Below the pieces are notes generated by a model. It was not told the DNA's origin. It did no database searches and saw only the letters and a program-made list of their open reading frames with translations. A program made the translations under genes and the position numbers. A DNA stretch of 64,000 nt, taken from Spirosoma oryzae. GTDB taxonomy: Bacteria; Bacteroidota; Bacteroidia; Cytophagales; Spirosomataceae. The stretch is from contig NZ_PVTE01000008.1 in the NCBI RefSeq assembly GCF_003002825.1, forward strand, positions 124,001 through 188,000. Reading direction: 5' to 3'. This document shows positions 35,875 through 44,424 of the stretch, one piece after another (the first letter of the stretch is position 1; each line of letters begins with the position of its first letter).

Positions 35875-36780
35875 GTGTGGCAAAGTTATATAAACACCTT
35901 CAAGAACTACCTTCGGCTTGAGCGGTCACTGGCCGGTAACTCGGTCGAAGCCTACCTGCACGACGCCGAAAAGCTGTACCAATACATCCTGCTGACCGAC
36001 CCCGCCCGTACACCCATGGACGTGACTGAGCGGGAGTTAATGGGCTTTCTGGCGTACCTCGGCGAGCTGGGCCTGACGGCGCACAGTCAGGCGCGGATAC
36101 TGTCGGGATTGAAATCGTTTTTCAAATACCTGCTGCTCGAAGGCCTGATTCAGCACGACCCGACGCAATTGCTCGAAGCGCCCAAACTCGGCCGGAAACT
36201 GCCCGACACGCTGAGTTTCCCCGAGATAGAAGCGATTCTCGACGTCGTCGATCTGTCGACACCCGGCGGCACCCGCGACCGGGCCATGCTTGAAGTGCTG
36301 TACAGCTCGGGCCTGCGTGTATCGGAACTGCTCGGTCTTCGGCTGACCAACTGTTATTTCGATGAAGGCTTTGTACGGGTGTTGGGCAAAGGCGATAAGG
36401 TCAGGCTGGTGCCGATCGGGCAGGATGCCATGCACTACACGCGCATCTATGTCAACCACGTACGTAGCCAGCTTGACGTACAGAAAGGCGACGAGGACAC
36501 CATTTTTCTGAATCTGCGCGGGAAGCAACTCTCCCGGATTTCGGTCTTCACGACAATTAAGAAACTGGCGGATCAGGCGGGCATCCAGAAAAACATCAGC
36601 CCCCACACCTTCCGACATTCCTTCGCGACACACCTGATTGAGGGCGGTGCCGACCTGCGCGCTATTCAACAAATGCTGGGTCACGAATCCATTACAACAA
36701 CAGAAATCTATACGCACCTCGACCGTGATTATTTACGGCAAACCTTGCACGATTATCATCCGAGAGCGCGAAAAAAATAG
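35875..36780 (+). CDS. xerD: tyrosine recombinase XerD
   Basis: XerD resolves chromosome dimers at dif with XerC. I choose the GTG at 35875 (VWQSYINTFKNYLRLERSL), giving 301 residues, the usual size; an ATG at 35782 would put the N-terminus inside the hairpin repeat. The N-terminal SAM-like domain (GNSVEAYLHDAEKLYQYI) is followed by the catalytic domain, with Arg in SSGLRVSELLGL, Lys in KGDKVRLVPIG, HTFRHSFATHL and MLGHESITTTEIYTHLD, which includes the nucleophilic Tyr. All six catalytic positions look intact. No dif-like site was identified nearby. Confidence 0.94.
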   Translation: MWQSYINTFKNYLRLERSLAGNSVEAYLHDAEKLYQYILLTDPARTPMDVTERELMGFLAYLGELGLTAHSQARILSGLKSFFKYLLLEGLIQHDPTQLLEAPKLGRKLPDTLSFPEIEAILDVVDLSTPGGTRDRAMLEVLYSSGLRVSELLGLRLTNCYFDEGFVRVLGKGDKVRLVPIGQDAMHYTRIYVNHVRSQLDVQKGDEDTIFLNLRGKQLSRISVFTTIKKLADQAGIQKNISPHTFRHSFATHLIEGGADLRAIQQMLGHESITTTEIYTHLDRDYLRQTLHDYHPRARKK

Positions 36781-36795
36781 CTGTAAAAACAAAGT

Positions 36796-36821
36796 CCCCG
36801 CCGTCGAAACCGACAGCGGGG
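36796..36821. terminator. GC-rich hairpin after xerD
   Basis: CCCCGC-C-GTCG pairs with CGAC-A-GCGGGG around AAAC. No T-run follows on the plus strand; on the minus strand it is followed by TTTGTTTTT. It may end xerD transcription inefficiently or be a leader structure for the short ORF that follows. Confidence 0.55.
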
Positions 36822-36850
36822 AGCCCCCAACCTAACTAACCCAAAACTAC

Positions 36851-36961
36851 ATGAATATCAATATATTGGCGATGCGGGCAGAGCCGCGTTTCTGGCTAAC
36901 TCGTGTGTTAATTCGATTAACTCATTTGCTTGTTTACGGAACAAATGGTGTGCCACATTAA
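36851..36961 (+). CDS. 36-residue ORF, possible leader remnant
   Basis: An ATG at 36851 opens MNINILAMRAEPRFWLTRVL, with a TAA at 36959-36961. The peptide has a basic N-terminal part and then a hydrophobic stretch (VLIRLTHLLVYG), like a truncated signal sequence. The context CCAACCTAACTAACCC before the ATG and the upstream hairpin recall leaders in front of outer-membrane receptor genes in this group (from memory). The remainder of any such gene is absent. It may be a remnant or not coding. Confidence 0.25.
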   Translation: MNINILAMRAEPRFWLTRVLIRLTHLLVYGTNGVPH

Positions 36962-37081
36962 GATACTGATTCCTAAAAAATGTAAATAAATTTTTAAACT
37001 ATAGTTCTACCCGTTCCATCTATTTCAATGGTCATTCGTTCATATAGAAATTCCTTAATCGGGTTAGCAGCCGAATATGGC

Positions 37082-37089
37082 TACCTTTG
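37082..37089 (+). promoter_or_regulatory. TACCTTTG -7 element for rsmA
   Basis: This matches TAnnTTTG, 21 bases upstream of the rsmA ATG. No exact TTG appears at the ideal -33 spacing. Confidence 0.5.
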
Positions 37090-37110
37090 CGGCCGAAATT
37101 GTAGCCGCGT

Positions 37111-37920
37111 ATGTCTGTTAAGCCCAAAAAAGAACTTGGTCAGCATTTTCTGACCGACCTCAGCATTGCCGAACGCATTGCCCAGTTGCTATCGGGGCAC
37201 AGCGCGTCGGGCCAGCCGCCCTATCGGCAGATTCTGGAAATCGGGCCGGGCATGGGTGTACTGACGCAGTTTCTCCTACAGGATACCCGCTTCGACACCT
37301 ACGTTATTGAGATCGACCGCGAATCAGTCGATTACTTAAACAAGCATTTCCCGGCGCTGGAAGGCAAAATCCTGCCGTCCGACTTCCTGAACATCCGGCC
37401 CGATCTGCTGCCCACCAAGCAGCCCGATTCGACACAGCCTTTCGCCGTAGTCGGTAACTTTCCGTACAACATCTCGACGCAGATTCTTTTCAAGGTCCTC
37501 GACATGCGCGACCGGGTACCCGAAGTAGTCGGTATGTTCCAGCGCGAGGTGGCGCAGCGCGTGGCCTCGGGGCCGGGCAATAAAGATTACGGTATCCTGA
37601 GCGTGCTACTACAGGCCTGGTACGACATCACCTATGAATTCACCGTACCACCGGACGTGTTCAACCCGCCACCAAACGTCTTTTCGGGGGTGATTTCACT
37701 CCGGCGCAACGACAAAACCGAACTGGGCTGTAGCGAGCGGAAATTCACCCAGGTGGTTAAGCACGGGTTCAGTCAGCGCCGGAAAACGCTGCGGAATGCA
37801 CTCAAACCCCTTAATCCGACCGAGGCTGCGCTAGCCAGTCCGTTTATGGCAAAACGGGCGGAGCAGCTGAGCGTCGCCGATTTTGTCCAATTGACCAACC
37901 TGATGGAACAGGCCGACTGA
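37111..37920 (+). CDS. rsmA: 16S rRNA (adenine1518/1519-N6) dimethyltransferase
   Basis: RsmA (KsgA) dimethylates two adenines in helix 45 of 16S rRNA late in 30S maturation. The 269-residue protein opens with KPKKELGQHFLTDLSIAERI. The SAM motif is ILEIGPGMGVLTQFLL, and the adenine-site motif reads GNFPYNIST (Phe for the more usual Leu). The PPDVFNPPPNVFSGVISL block is the family C-terminal hallmark. The stop overlaps the mgtE ATG by one base (TGATG), so translation is coupled. Confidence 0.97.
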   Translation: MSVKPKKELGQHFLTDLSIAERIAQLLSGHSASGQPPYRQILEIGPGMGVLTQFLLQDTRFDTYVIEIDRESVDYLNKHFPALEGKILPSDFLNIRPDLLPTKQPDSTQPFAVVGNFPYNISTQILFKVLDMRDRVPEVVGMFQREVAQRVASGPGNKDYGILSVLLQAWYDITYEFTVPPDVFNPPPNVFSGVISLRRNDKTELGCSERKFTQVVKHGFSQRRKTLRNALKPLNPTEAALASPFMAKRAEQLSVADFVQLTNLMEQAD

Positions 37921-39272
37921 TGACTTTTGAACTGACGCAGGATTACCTCGACCAGCTAATTGCCTATATCGAAGCGGGTGACGATGAACGGCTCCGGGCT
38001 GAGATGGAGGAGCTGTACCCTGCCGATATTTCCAGCATACTGAATGAACTCGACGCCGAACCGGCGCACTACCTGCTAAGTCTGCTCGATGAAAGCGTGG
38101 GGGCCGAAATTCTGGCCAATCTCGACACCGCTGACCGAACCGATTTTCTGAAGACGTTTACGTCGGAGCAATTGGCCCCGCTGGTCAACGAAATGGACTC
38201 CGACGATGCGGTCGACGTGCTGAACGAGCAGCCGATTCAGGTGCGGGAAGAAGTGATCGGCCTGCTCGAAGACCGCGAACAGGCTCGCTTCATCATCGAC
38301 CTGCTCCACTACGAAGATGGCGTGGCGGGTAGCCTGATGCAGAAGGAGTTGATCAAAATCAACGTTAACCTGACGGTCAACGCCTGTATCGAGGAAATCC
38401 GGCAGCAGGCCGAAGACGTGGAGAATGTCTACGCTATTTACGTTGTCGACGATGTCGGTAAGCTGCTGGGGCTAGTTTCGCTGAAAAAGATCGTGCTTTC
38501 CCAGAAGTACGTCAAAATCGCCGACATCTACGACGATGACATCGTCTTCGTCGAAACCTACCGCCCGGTCGATGAAGTGGCCGAGCTGATGCAGAAGTAC
38601 GACCTCGACGCCATTCCGGTTGTCAACGTACAGCAGCGTTTGCTGGGCCGGATCACGATCGATGACGTGGTCGACGTCATTACCGAACAGGCCGAAGAAG
38701 ACCGGCAGGTGATCTCGGGGCTGGCGGGTGAAGTTGAGGAAGACGACAGCGTATGGCTTCGCTCGAAAGTGCAGTTACCATGGCTGGTAGCTGGAGCCGT
38801 GGGTAGTCTGCTGGCGGCAACGGTTATCAACGGCTTTCAGGCCGAACTGGGCAAAATCGCGGCACTCGCGGCCTTTATCCCGATCATCGGTTCGACGGGT
38901 GGTAACGTAGGCATCCAAACGTCGTCGCTGATTCTGCAAAGCCTGGCTGACACGTCGGGGCTGACGACAACGCTGGGCAGTCGACTCCTGCGCACCTTGC
39001 TGGTGGCACTCATCAACGGGATGGTCGTCGGACTGATTGCGGGAACCTACACCTTCCTGATCGGCGAACCCCGGCTATTCTTCGTCGTCGCGACCTCGCT
39101 GCTGTCGGTGGTACTCTTAGCCTCGTTCATGGGTACGGTGACACCCTTGCTGCTCAATCGGATCGGCATCAATCCCGCCGTAGCCTCCGGCCCGTTCATC
39201 ACCACCGCCAACGACCTCATCGGCATTGGCGTTTACTTCATGATCGCGCAGTGGCTGCTGTCTGAACTGTAG
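37920..39272 (+). CDS. mgtE: magnesium transporter MgtE
   Basis: MgtE is a Mg-gated Mg channel. The 450-residue protein has the cytosolic N-domain (LYPADISSILNELDAEPA), two CBS domains (from about YEDGVAGSLMQKELIKINVN to RITIDDVVDVITEQAEED) and five C-terminal membrane helices. The pore-associated stretches PWLVAGAVGSLLAATVINGF and IPIIGSTGGNVGIQTSSL are typical, as is the final ASGPFITTANDLIGIGVYF. It follows rsmA with a one-base overlap, a pairing often seen in Bacteroidota. Confidence 0.96.
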   Translation: MTFELTQDYLDQLIAYIEAGDDERLRAEMEELYPADISSILNELDAEPAHYLLSLLDESVGAEILANLDTADRTDFLKTFTSEQLAPLVNEMDSDDAVDVLNEQPIQVREEVIGLLEDREQARFIIDLLHYEDGVAGSLMQKELIKINVNLTVNACIEEIRQQAEDVENVYAIYVVDDVGKLLGLVSLKKIVLSQKYVKIADIYDDDIVFVETYRPVDEVAELMQKYDLDAIPVVNVQQRLLGRITIDDVVDVITEQAEEDRQVISGLAGEVEEDDSVWLRSKVQLPWLVAGAVGSLLAATVINGFQAELGKIAALAAFIPIIGSTGGNVGIQTSSLILQSLADTSGLTTTLGSRLLRTLLVALINGMVVGLIAGTYTFLIGEPRLFFVVATSLLSVVLLASFMGTVTPLLLNRIGINPAVASGPFITTANDLIGIGVYFMIAQWLLSEL

Positions 39273-39289
39273 TCTTTACCACAGATTCT

Positions 39290-39490
39290 TGTGATTGTCT
39301 TGAACTGTGATTCTTATGATGAAGATGATTTCACTGATTTTTTTCAATCATAGTCCATCAAAGCAATCACAAGAATCACAGTTCAGACGACGGACAATCA
39401 CAGTCCATCAAAGTAATCACAAGAATTACAGTTCAGACAACGGACAATCACAGCCCATCAAAGTAATCACAAGAATCACAGTTCAAGACA
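39290..39490. repeat. hairpin unit plus 50-bp direct repeats running into the dtd start
   Basis: The first part is a hairpin unit of the same family as the GxxExxY flanks (TTGAACTGTGATTCTTATG with its complement). It is followed by tandem copies of a 50-bp unit at 39371-39420 and 39421-39470, differing at few positions, and a partial third copy. The array ends right at the dtd ATG (39491), so any ribosome binding signal for dtd lies within repeat sequence. Confidence 0.85.
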
Positions 39491-39943
39491 ATGATAGCCG
39501 TTATTCAGCGCGTTAGTCGGGCATCCGTCACCATCGATACACAAATTAAAGGGCAGATCGGAACGGGTTTTCTGGTGTTGCTCGGTATTACGCATGCCGA
39601 TACGCAGGAAGACGTCGAGTGGTTGAGCCGGAAGATCGTCGGGATGCGCGTGTTCAACGACGCCGACGACAAGATGAACCTTGACCTGGCCAGCGTTAGG
39701 GGTAGTATTCTGCTAATCAGTCAGTTTACGCTACACGCCAGCACGAAGAAAGGCAACCGACCCAGCTTCATCGAAGCCGCCCGGCCGGAGGTTGCCATTC
39801 CGCTGTACGAAGCCATGATCCGGCAGTTGTCGACCGATCTGGGCCATGCCATCCAAACCGGCGAGTTCGGTGCCGATATGAAAGTCGACCTGCTCAACGA
39901 TGGTCCGGTAACCATCATCATCGATACCAAAAACCGTAGCTGA
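39491..39943 (+). CDS. dtd: D-aminoacyl-tRNA deacylase
   Basis: DTD hydrolyses D-aminoacyl-tRNA and glycyl-tRNA-Ala, protecting translation from wrong or D-amino acids. The 150-residue protein has the standard opening MIAVIQRVSRASVTID. It has the active-site motif ISQFTLHASTKKGNRPSF, which contains S-Q-F-T-L, and the cross-subunit motif LLNDGPVTIIIDT. The start lies directly after the 50-bp repeats. It converges with a decayed lipoprotein-like gene, with one base between the stops. Confidence 0.96.
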   Translation: MIAVIQRVSRASVTIDTQIKGQIGTGFLVLLGITHADTQEDVEWLSRKIVGMRVFNDADDKMNLDLASVRGSILLISQFTLHASTKKGNRPSFIEAARPEVAIPLYEAMIRQLSTDLGHAIQTGEFGADMKVDLLNDGPVTIIIDTKNRS

Positions 39944-39944
39944 T

Positions 39945-40224
39945 TTAACGCAGCAACAATTGATTACCCTGTCGGCGTACAATCGTGTACGTCTGTGTGC
40001 CTGATCCGCTCCAGTTTTCGGACCGAATCATCAGCTGGCTGCTTTGTACCTACCCTGTTCCTGAATAGTCGGTGGTGGTGATCGGGGGTGTACCGCAGCA
40101 GCCCGAATTGGTCCGCTGTACCATTTTCCCACCCGGATTGAACACGTAGCCGTACTGAATTATCCGCGAGTCGGTTGCGCAACACGCAGGCGGCAAAAAG
40201 CGTGAGTAGCACTGGTTTTTCCAT
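39945..40224 (-). pseudogene. decayed small lipoprotein-like gene
   Basis: The ATG at 40224 opens a lipoprotein-like leader (MEKPVLLTLFAAC). After that the sensible reading moves to another frame, CCATDSRIIQYGYVFNPGGK, then VQRTNSGCCGTPPITTTDYS. It meets an in-frame TAG and resumes as VQSSQLMIRSENWSGSGTQ and TYTIVRRQGNQLLLR before a TAA at 39945-39947. Thus one frameshift and one nonsense change separate three protein-like segments. The order and composition fit one small secreted protein of about 90 residues. Sequencing error cannot be excluded. Confidence 0.5.
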
Positions 40225-40398
40225 GGAATTGACCGTTTAGCCAGCAGATCCGTTCGCTAAAATCTGCATTGGAACCGGGCATAATCTTTCCCAACGACAC
40301 GTGGGCTATCGGTGCGTTTCCCACGCTTATCCATTACTTTTACCAAAATCACCCGCTACGGTTACCGACTTTCTCCGTAAAAAGCGACCCGCTGCACA

Positions 40399-41040
40399 AT
40401 GGATTTTTTACCTGCCGAACTGGCAACCTACGCCGAAGCCCATACCTCACCCGAACCGGAGTTGCTACAGCGGCTCAACCGCAACACGCGGGCGCAGGTG
40501 ATGGCCCCCCGTATGCTGTCGGGGCACTTGCAGGGACGACTGCTGAGTATGATCGCCCACATGATCCGGCCCCGGCGCGTGCTCGAAATTGGCACGTATA
40601 CGGGTTATTCGGCCCTTTGCCTGGCCGAAGGCCTGACCGACGACGGCCTGCTGATAACCCTCGAACAGAACGAAGAACTCGAAGAGTTTGCCCGCTCCTA
40701 CTGGCAGCAATCACCCCTGGGGGCCAAAATCGACCTGCGGATTGGGGTAGCCGCCGACGTCATCCCAACGCTTACCGACACCTTCGATCTGGTATTTATC
40801 GATGCCGACAAGCGTAATAATCAATTGTATTACGAGTTAATAATTGACAAACTGCGTCCCGGTGGCTTTATCCTGGCCGATAATGTGCTGTGGAGTGGTA
40901 AAGTAATCGCGCCCGTCAAACCAAACGACCTCGACACACAGACCGTACGGGCATTCAACCAATTGATTCAGGACGATCCACGCGTCGAGAATGTGCTGTT
41001 GCCCATCCGAGACGGTATTACGCTGATTCGAAAACGGTGA
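40399..41040 (+). CDS. class I SAM-dependent O-methyltransferase (COMT-like)
   Basis: The 213-residue protein belongs to the O-methyltransferase family 3 type. The SAM-binding motif is RRVLEIGTYTGYSALCLAEG. The metal and catalytic region is LVFIDADKRNNQLYYELI (with the Asp/Asp/Asn set), then GGFILADNVLWSGKV. Homologues methylate catechol-like or caffeoyl substrates, but many bacterial members are uncharacterised. ATG 40399 (MDFLPAELATYAE) gives the standard length. It is followed after 86 bp by the lytic transglycosylase gene on the same strand. Confidence 0.92.
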   Translation: MDFLPAELATYAEAHTSPEPELLQRLNRNTRAQVMAPRMLSGHLQGRLLSMIAHMIRPRRVLEIGTYTGYSALCLAEGLTDDGLLITLEQNEELEEFARSYWQQSPLGAKIDLRIGVAADVIPTLTDTFDLVFIDADKRNNQLYYELIIDKLRPGGFILADNVLWSGKVIAPVKPNDLDTQTVRAFNQLIQDDPRVENVLLPIRDGITLIRKR

Positions 41041-41126
41041 TCGGTCTTCGGTTTTACGGTTTTCCGTGAATCGAAATACCGACGCCCGAAACCACCAACA
41101 ACAAACCACAAACCCGCAAACCAACT

Positions 41127-43511
41127 ATGCTCAAACGAACGCCTTTTCTTTTCTTCCTGCTATGGCTGGTAGCTGGCGGTGCGTCGGCACAGCTGTCGCC
41201 CCCAATCGTACCCGACCGGCTGACATTCGCCGACATTTCGGTACGACTTGACGACAATGCCCGGCGTATCGTGCAACAGGATGTCAACGCGCTGTTGGCC
41301 AATCGGCAGTACTGGACGGCCAAACTCGACCGGGTGGTACTGTATTTCCCCGTCATCGAAGCCATTCTGATTCAGGAAGGCGTGCCGACCGATTTTAAAT
41401 ACTTAGCCGTTCAGGAAAGCTCGCTGACGCCCGACGCGGTGTCGTCGTCGGCGGCAGTGGGGTACTGGCAGTTCAAGCGGGAGACCGCTACCGGCCTGGG
41501 TATGCGGGTCGATGATGGTATCGACGAGCGGAAAAGCATCACGGCATCGACACACGGCGCTGCGCAGTACATGAAACGCAGCAATGCGCAGTTCAACAAC
41601 TGGGTCGCATCCCTATACTCCTACTACTTGGGGGCGGGCGGCATTGCCAAGCTGATTCCGCCCGACTGGGCCTACGCCCGCGAGATTGCCCTCGACGGCC
41701 GCACCGATCGCTACATCCTGCGCTTCTTTGCCCACAAACTGGCGATTGAAAACGCGCTGAAATCGCACCAGACCAGCAACCGGTTTGCGCTGCTCGAATA
41801 CCCCGGTGGCAGCAACAAAACCTTCCCCGAAATTGCCGGCGAGCTGAGCGTCGACGAGTTCGAGCTGCGGAAATATAACCGCTGGTTGATTAACGATACC
41901 GTACCGACCGATAAGACGTACGTTATGATCGTACCGGTACCAACCGATCAGATCAACGATGTACGGCAGAAAATTGTCAGCGTTGGATCACGTAAAGCCG
42001 CCGATGCCGGGCAGGCCGACGTTGGCTTTCCTGTCCTGCGTCGGGTAACAGCGGGTCTGGGTGGGAAGGATGATCCGGCACTCTACGAAATCAACGGGCT
42101 GCCCGGTATTCAGGCGCAGGCGGGCGACAATGCCGCTACGCTGGCCCGGACGTCTAAAATCAGCCTGTCGAGTTTCCTCCGCTATAATGACCTGGACGAA
42201 TCCGACCCGATTATCGTTGGCGACGTGTATTACCTGGCCAAAAAGCGCAAGAAAGCGCTGGTTCCTTTCCATACGGTACGGGTTGGTGAGACGGCCCGCA
42301 GCATTTCGCAACGGTACGGACTGCGCCTGAAACGGTTGCTGCGCTACAACCGCGTCGACCGGACTCAGAAACTGACGACGGGCCGGGTCATGTGGCTGCG
42401 GGAGCGCCGGCCGGCCAGCAAACCCGTCGAAATCATCAACGGACCGACGCCACCCGTCTACGATCAGACACCGACGCCACCGACCCGCACCGACGTGGCG
42501 GATGGATCACAGCCAACCCGCACGGTCGCTGGCGCCAATGACATTCCCCGCACCATGGCAGACCGGAAGAAATACCAGCCTAAACTGGTTGGTGGGGGTG
42601 TAACACCGAACGACGGTACCGCTCAACCGGCTGCCCCACAACCCGCTACCGACGTTCAGTCGCTGGGTGGCGATGGCTGGTCGACGGGCAACAACGGTAG
42701 CGGCATGAACAAGGCCAAGAAAACGCCCCGCACGACCACCAGCAGCCCAACGGTAAGTCAGCCCGCCAATGCCGACGGTAGCCAGCGCATCGTGATCGTT
42801 CGTTCCCCAACGGGCGACGCCGGTCAGACCGAAACCCGCGCCGTACCCGTCGCGACAACACCCGAACGCGCACAGCCTGCCAACGCCCCCGCTGCCGATC
42901 CACAGCCAGCCAGCAAGCCCGTTGCGTCGTCGGAAACATACGCACCAAGCCGTCCCAGCAAACCAGCGCCGGTTCGCGACGACGACCTGCAACCAACCGA
43001 ACCCCGCACCGTACCAACCCCGACAACGCGCTCCACTACGCCCAAAGCGGAACCCCGGCCGGCCGAACCGGTAGCCGCGAAGCCAGTTGCCGCCGAGCCA
43101 GCACCGATCAGCCGTCCGACTGCGCCTGTCGATCGTACGGCCACAACGCACACGGTCGAAGCAGGACAAACATATTACAGCGTTGCCAGGATGTACGGTC
43201 TGACAGTCGACGAACTGCTGACACTAAACAACCTGACGGCCAGCGAGCCACTGGCGACAGGCAAAAAACTGATGGTAAAGCCAACGGCTAGTGGTAGCAC
43301 TACCGCAACGACCAAAGCACAGCCGACGACGAAACCTACAGCCAGCGGTTCAACAGCCAAAGCCGTATACCACACCGTTGGTAAGGGCGAAACGATGTAC
43401 CGGATTTCGAAAGAGTACGGTGTTACGGTTCAGCAGATTCAGGAATGGAATAAGCTGACGGACACGAACGTCAAGGAAGGTCAGAAGCTAAAAATCGAGA
43501 AATCGGAATAG
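41127..43511 (+). CDS. LysM-containing lytic transglycosylase (MltD-like)
   Basis: This is a periplasmic peptidoglycan-cleaving enzyme. It has a signal peptide (TPFLFFLLWLVAGGASAQ). An SLT domain follows at about residues 70-220, with the catalytic Glu in YLAVQESSLTPDAVSSSAAV and the GYWQFKRETA and AAQYMKRSNAQFNNW motifs. Three LysM domains are visible: HTVRVGETARSISQRYGL (about residue 383), HTVEAGQTYYSVARMYGL (about 675) and HTVGKGETMYRISKEYGV (about 752). A Pro/Thr/Ala-rich linker of about 250 residues separates the first from the last two. The length, 794, is due to that linker. A strong terminator follows. Confidence 0.93.
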   Translation: MLKRTPFLFFLLWLVAGGASAQLSPPIVPDRLTFADISVRLDDNARRIVQQDVNALLANRQYWTAKLDRVVLYFPVIEAILIQEGVPTDFKYLAVQESSLTPDAVSSSAAVGYWQFKRETATGLGMRVDDGIDERKSITASTHGAAQYMKRSNAQFNNWVASLYSYYLGAGGIAKLIPPDWAYAREIALDGRTDRYILRFFAHKLAIENALKSHQTSNRFALLEYPGGSNKTFPEIAGELSVDEFELRKYNRWLINDTVPTDKTYVMIVPVPTDQINDVRQKIVSVGSRKAADAGQADVGFPVLRRVTAGLGGKDDPALYEINGLPGIQAQAGDNAATLARTSKISLSSFLRYNDLDESDPIIVGDVYYLAKKRKKALVPFHTVRVGETARSISQRYGLRLKRLLRYNRVDRTQKLTTGRVMWLRERRPASKPVEIINGPTPPVYDQTPTPPTRTDVADGSQPTRTVAGANDIPRTMADRKKYQPKLVGGGVTPNDGTAQPAAPQPATDVQSLGGDGWSTGNNGSGMNKAKKTPRTTTSSPTVSQPANADGSQRIVIVRSPTGDAGQTETRAVPVATTPERAQPANAPAADPQPASKPVASSETYAPSRPSKPAPVRDDDLQPTEPRTVPTPTTRSTTPKAEPRPAEPVAAKPVAAEPAPISRPTAPVDRTATTHTVEAGQTYYSVARMYGLTVDELLTLNNLTASEPLATGKKLMVKPTASGSTTATTKAQPTTKPTASGSTAKAVYHTVGKGETMYRISKEYGVTVQQIQEWNKLTDTNVKEGQKLKIEKSE

Positions 43512-43532
43512 CCCGGTAGCCTTTCCCGCCAA

Positions 43533-43567
43533 CAAAACAGCCCCCGCTTCAAACGGGGGCTGTTTTG
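43533..43567 (+). terminator. intrinsic terminator after the lytic transglycosylase gene
   Basis: An exact 14-bp stem (CAAAACAGCCCCCG and its complement) surrounds the loop CTTCAAA, and TTTTG closes the stem. It lies 22 bp after the stop codon. Confidence 0.9.
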
Positions 43568-44037
43568 CGTTAGGCCAGTTTACGCACGAGCTAACCGGCC
43601 ATTTACTCGGTCGATTGTCCGACGATCGGCCGCTCTGTTTTCCGATCGTAACCTGAGTGACCCTTATCGACTCTAGCCCTTATCAGAGCGCGACCCTACC
43701 TTCTATGTTTCCAAAATAGCAACCATTGCCTTACAAATAGGCTACAACCACACACTTTTTCCTATTTAGAACACTTAAACGTTAAAATTTTCTAACCTAC
43801 GTAAAAAGTTGGCCTGTTCTTTGGTCGTGAAACCGTACCTGATTTCTCATTAATTGTCTTCCCCAGCTATGGCATAACCTGTATGCTACTCCGTGCTGTG
43901 AAGATACCAATAAGTCGTCATGTGTCAACGAGTTAGCGACGGTTCGGCAGAACGCATCGAGCCGCATTGCCTGACCCGATTCGTACGGACGAGCTTCTTG
44001 AGAAGTACTGGATTGGCATACCCAGACTAACCATCGT
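43568..44037. other. 470 bp upstream of the exopolysaccharide operon without a gene
   Basis: No supported ORF is present. A 132-residue minus-strand frame (43797-44195) runs into the response-regulator gene and has no family features. The A/T content rises around 43740-43810. This stretch probably holds the promoter and upstream control of the six-gene operon that follows. I could not assign a -33/-7 pair with confidence. Confidence 0.6.
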
Positions 44038-44421
44038 ATGAAAGAAAACCTGACGAACACACGCATCCTGCTTGTCGACGACAACCCGCTCAATTTACTC
44101 CTGATCCGTAAACTGATTATAAAATGGGGAGGCCAGGTCGATACTGCCGACAATGGCGAAAAAGCCGTTGAATTGAGCCGAATCAGCGCAGCCAATCAGC
44201 TTCCGTATCAGGCGATCATCATGGATTTACAGATGCCGGTCATGGACGGTGCAACGGCCTGCCAGCTTATCCGCCAGTTCGACCCGACCGTCGCCATTCT
44301 GGCATCGTCGGCAACTGCGCTGCCGCAGGAAGAACTCGACGCCAGTGGCTTCACGGGTTCAGTGGTCAAGCCGTTCGAGTCGGCGCAGCTACACAACCAG
44401 CTTCTCTCACTCCTATCCTAG
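44038..44421 (+). CDS. stand-alone response regulator receiver
   Basis: The 127 residues are a single receiver domain without an output domain. The acidic pair is in ILLVDDNPLNLLLI, the phospho-acceptor Asp is in IIMDLQMPVMDG (residue 63), and the Ser/Thr switch and Lys are in ILASSATALP and SVVKPFES (Lys 111). With a histidine kinase starting three bases downstream, it is probably phosphorylated by that kinase and acts by protein contact. The gene opens the exopolysaccharide-like operon, so it may regulate synthesis after translation. Confidence 0.93.
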   Translation: MKENLTNTRILLVDDNPLNLLLIRKLIIKWGGQVDTADNGEKAVELSRISAANQLPYQAIIMDLQMPVMDGATACQLIRQFDPTVAILASSATALPQEELDASGFTGSVVKPFESAQLHNQLLSLLS

Positions 44422-44424
44422 CTT

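Noticed and set aside
39371-39480. 50-bp direct repeats considered as a CRISPR array
   Set aside because: The whole unit is repeated with no distinct spacers, there are fewer than three full copies and no cas genes are in the window.
43797-44195. 132-residue minus-strand frame before the response regulator
   Set aside because: It overlaps the start of a clear receiver gene and shows no protein-like features.
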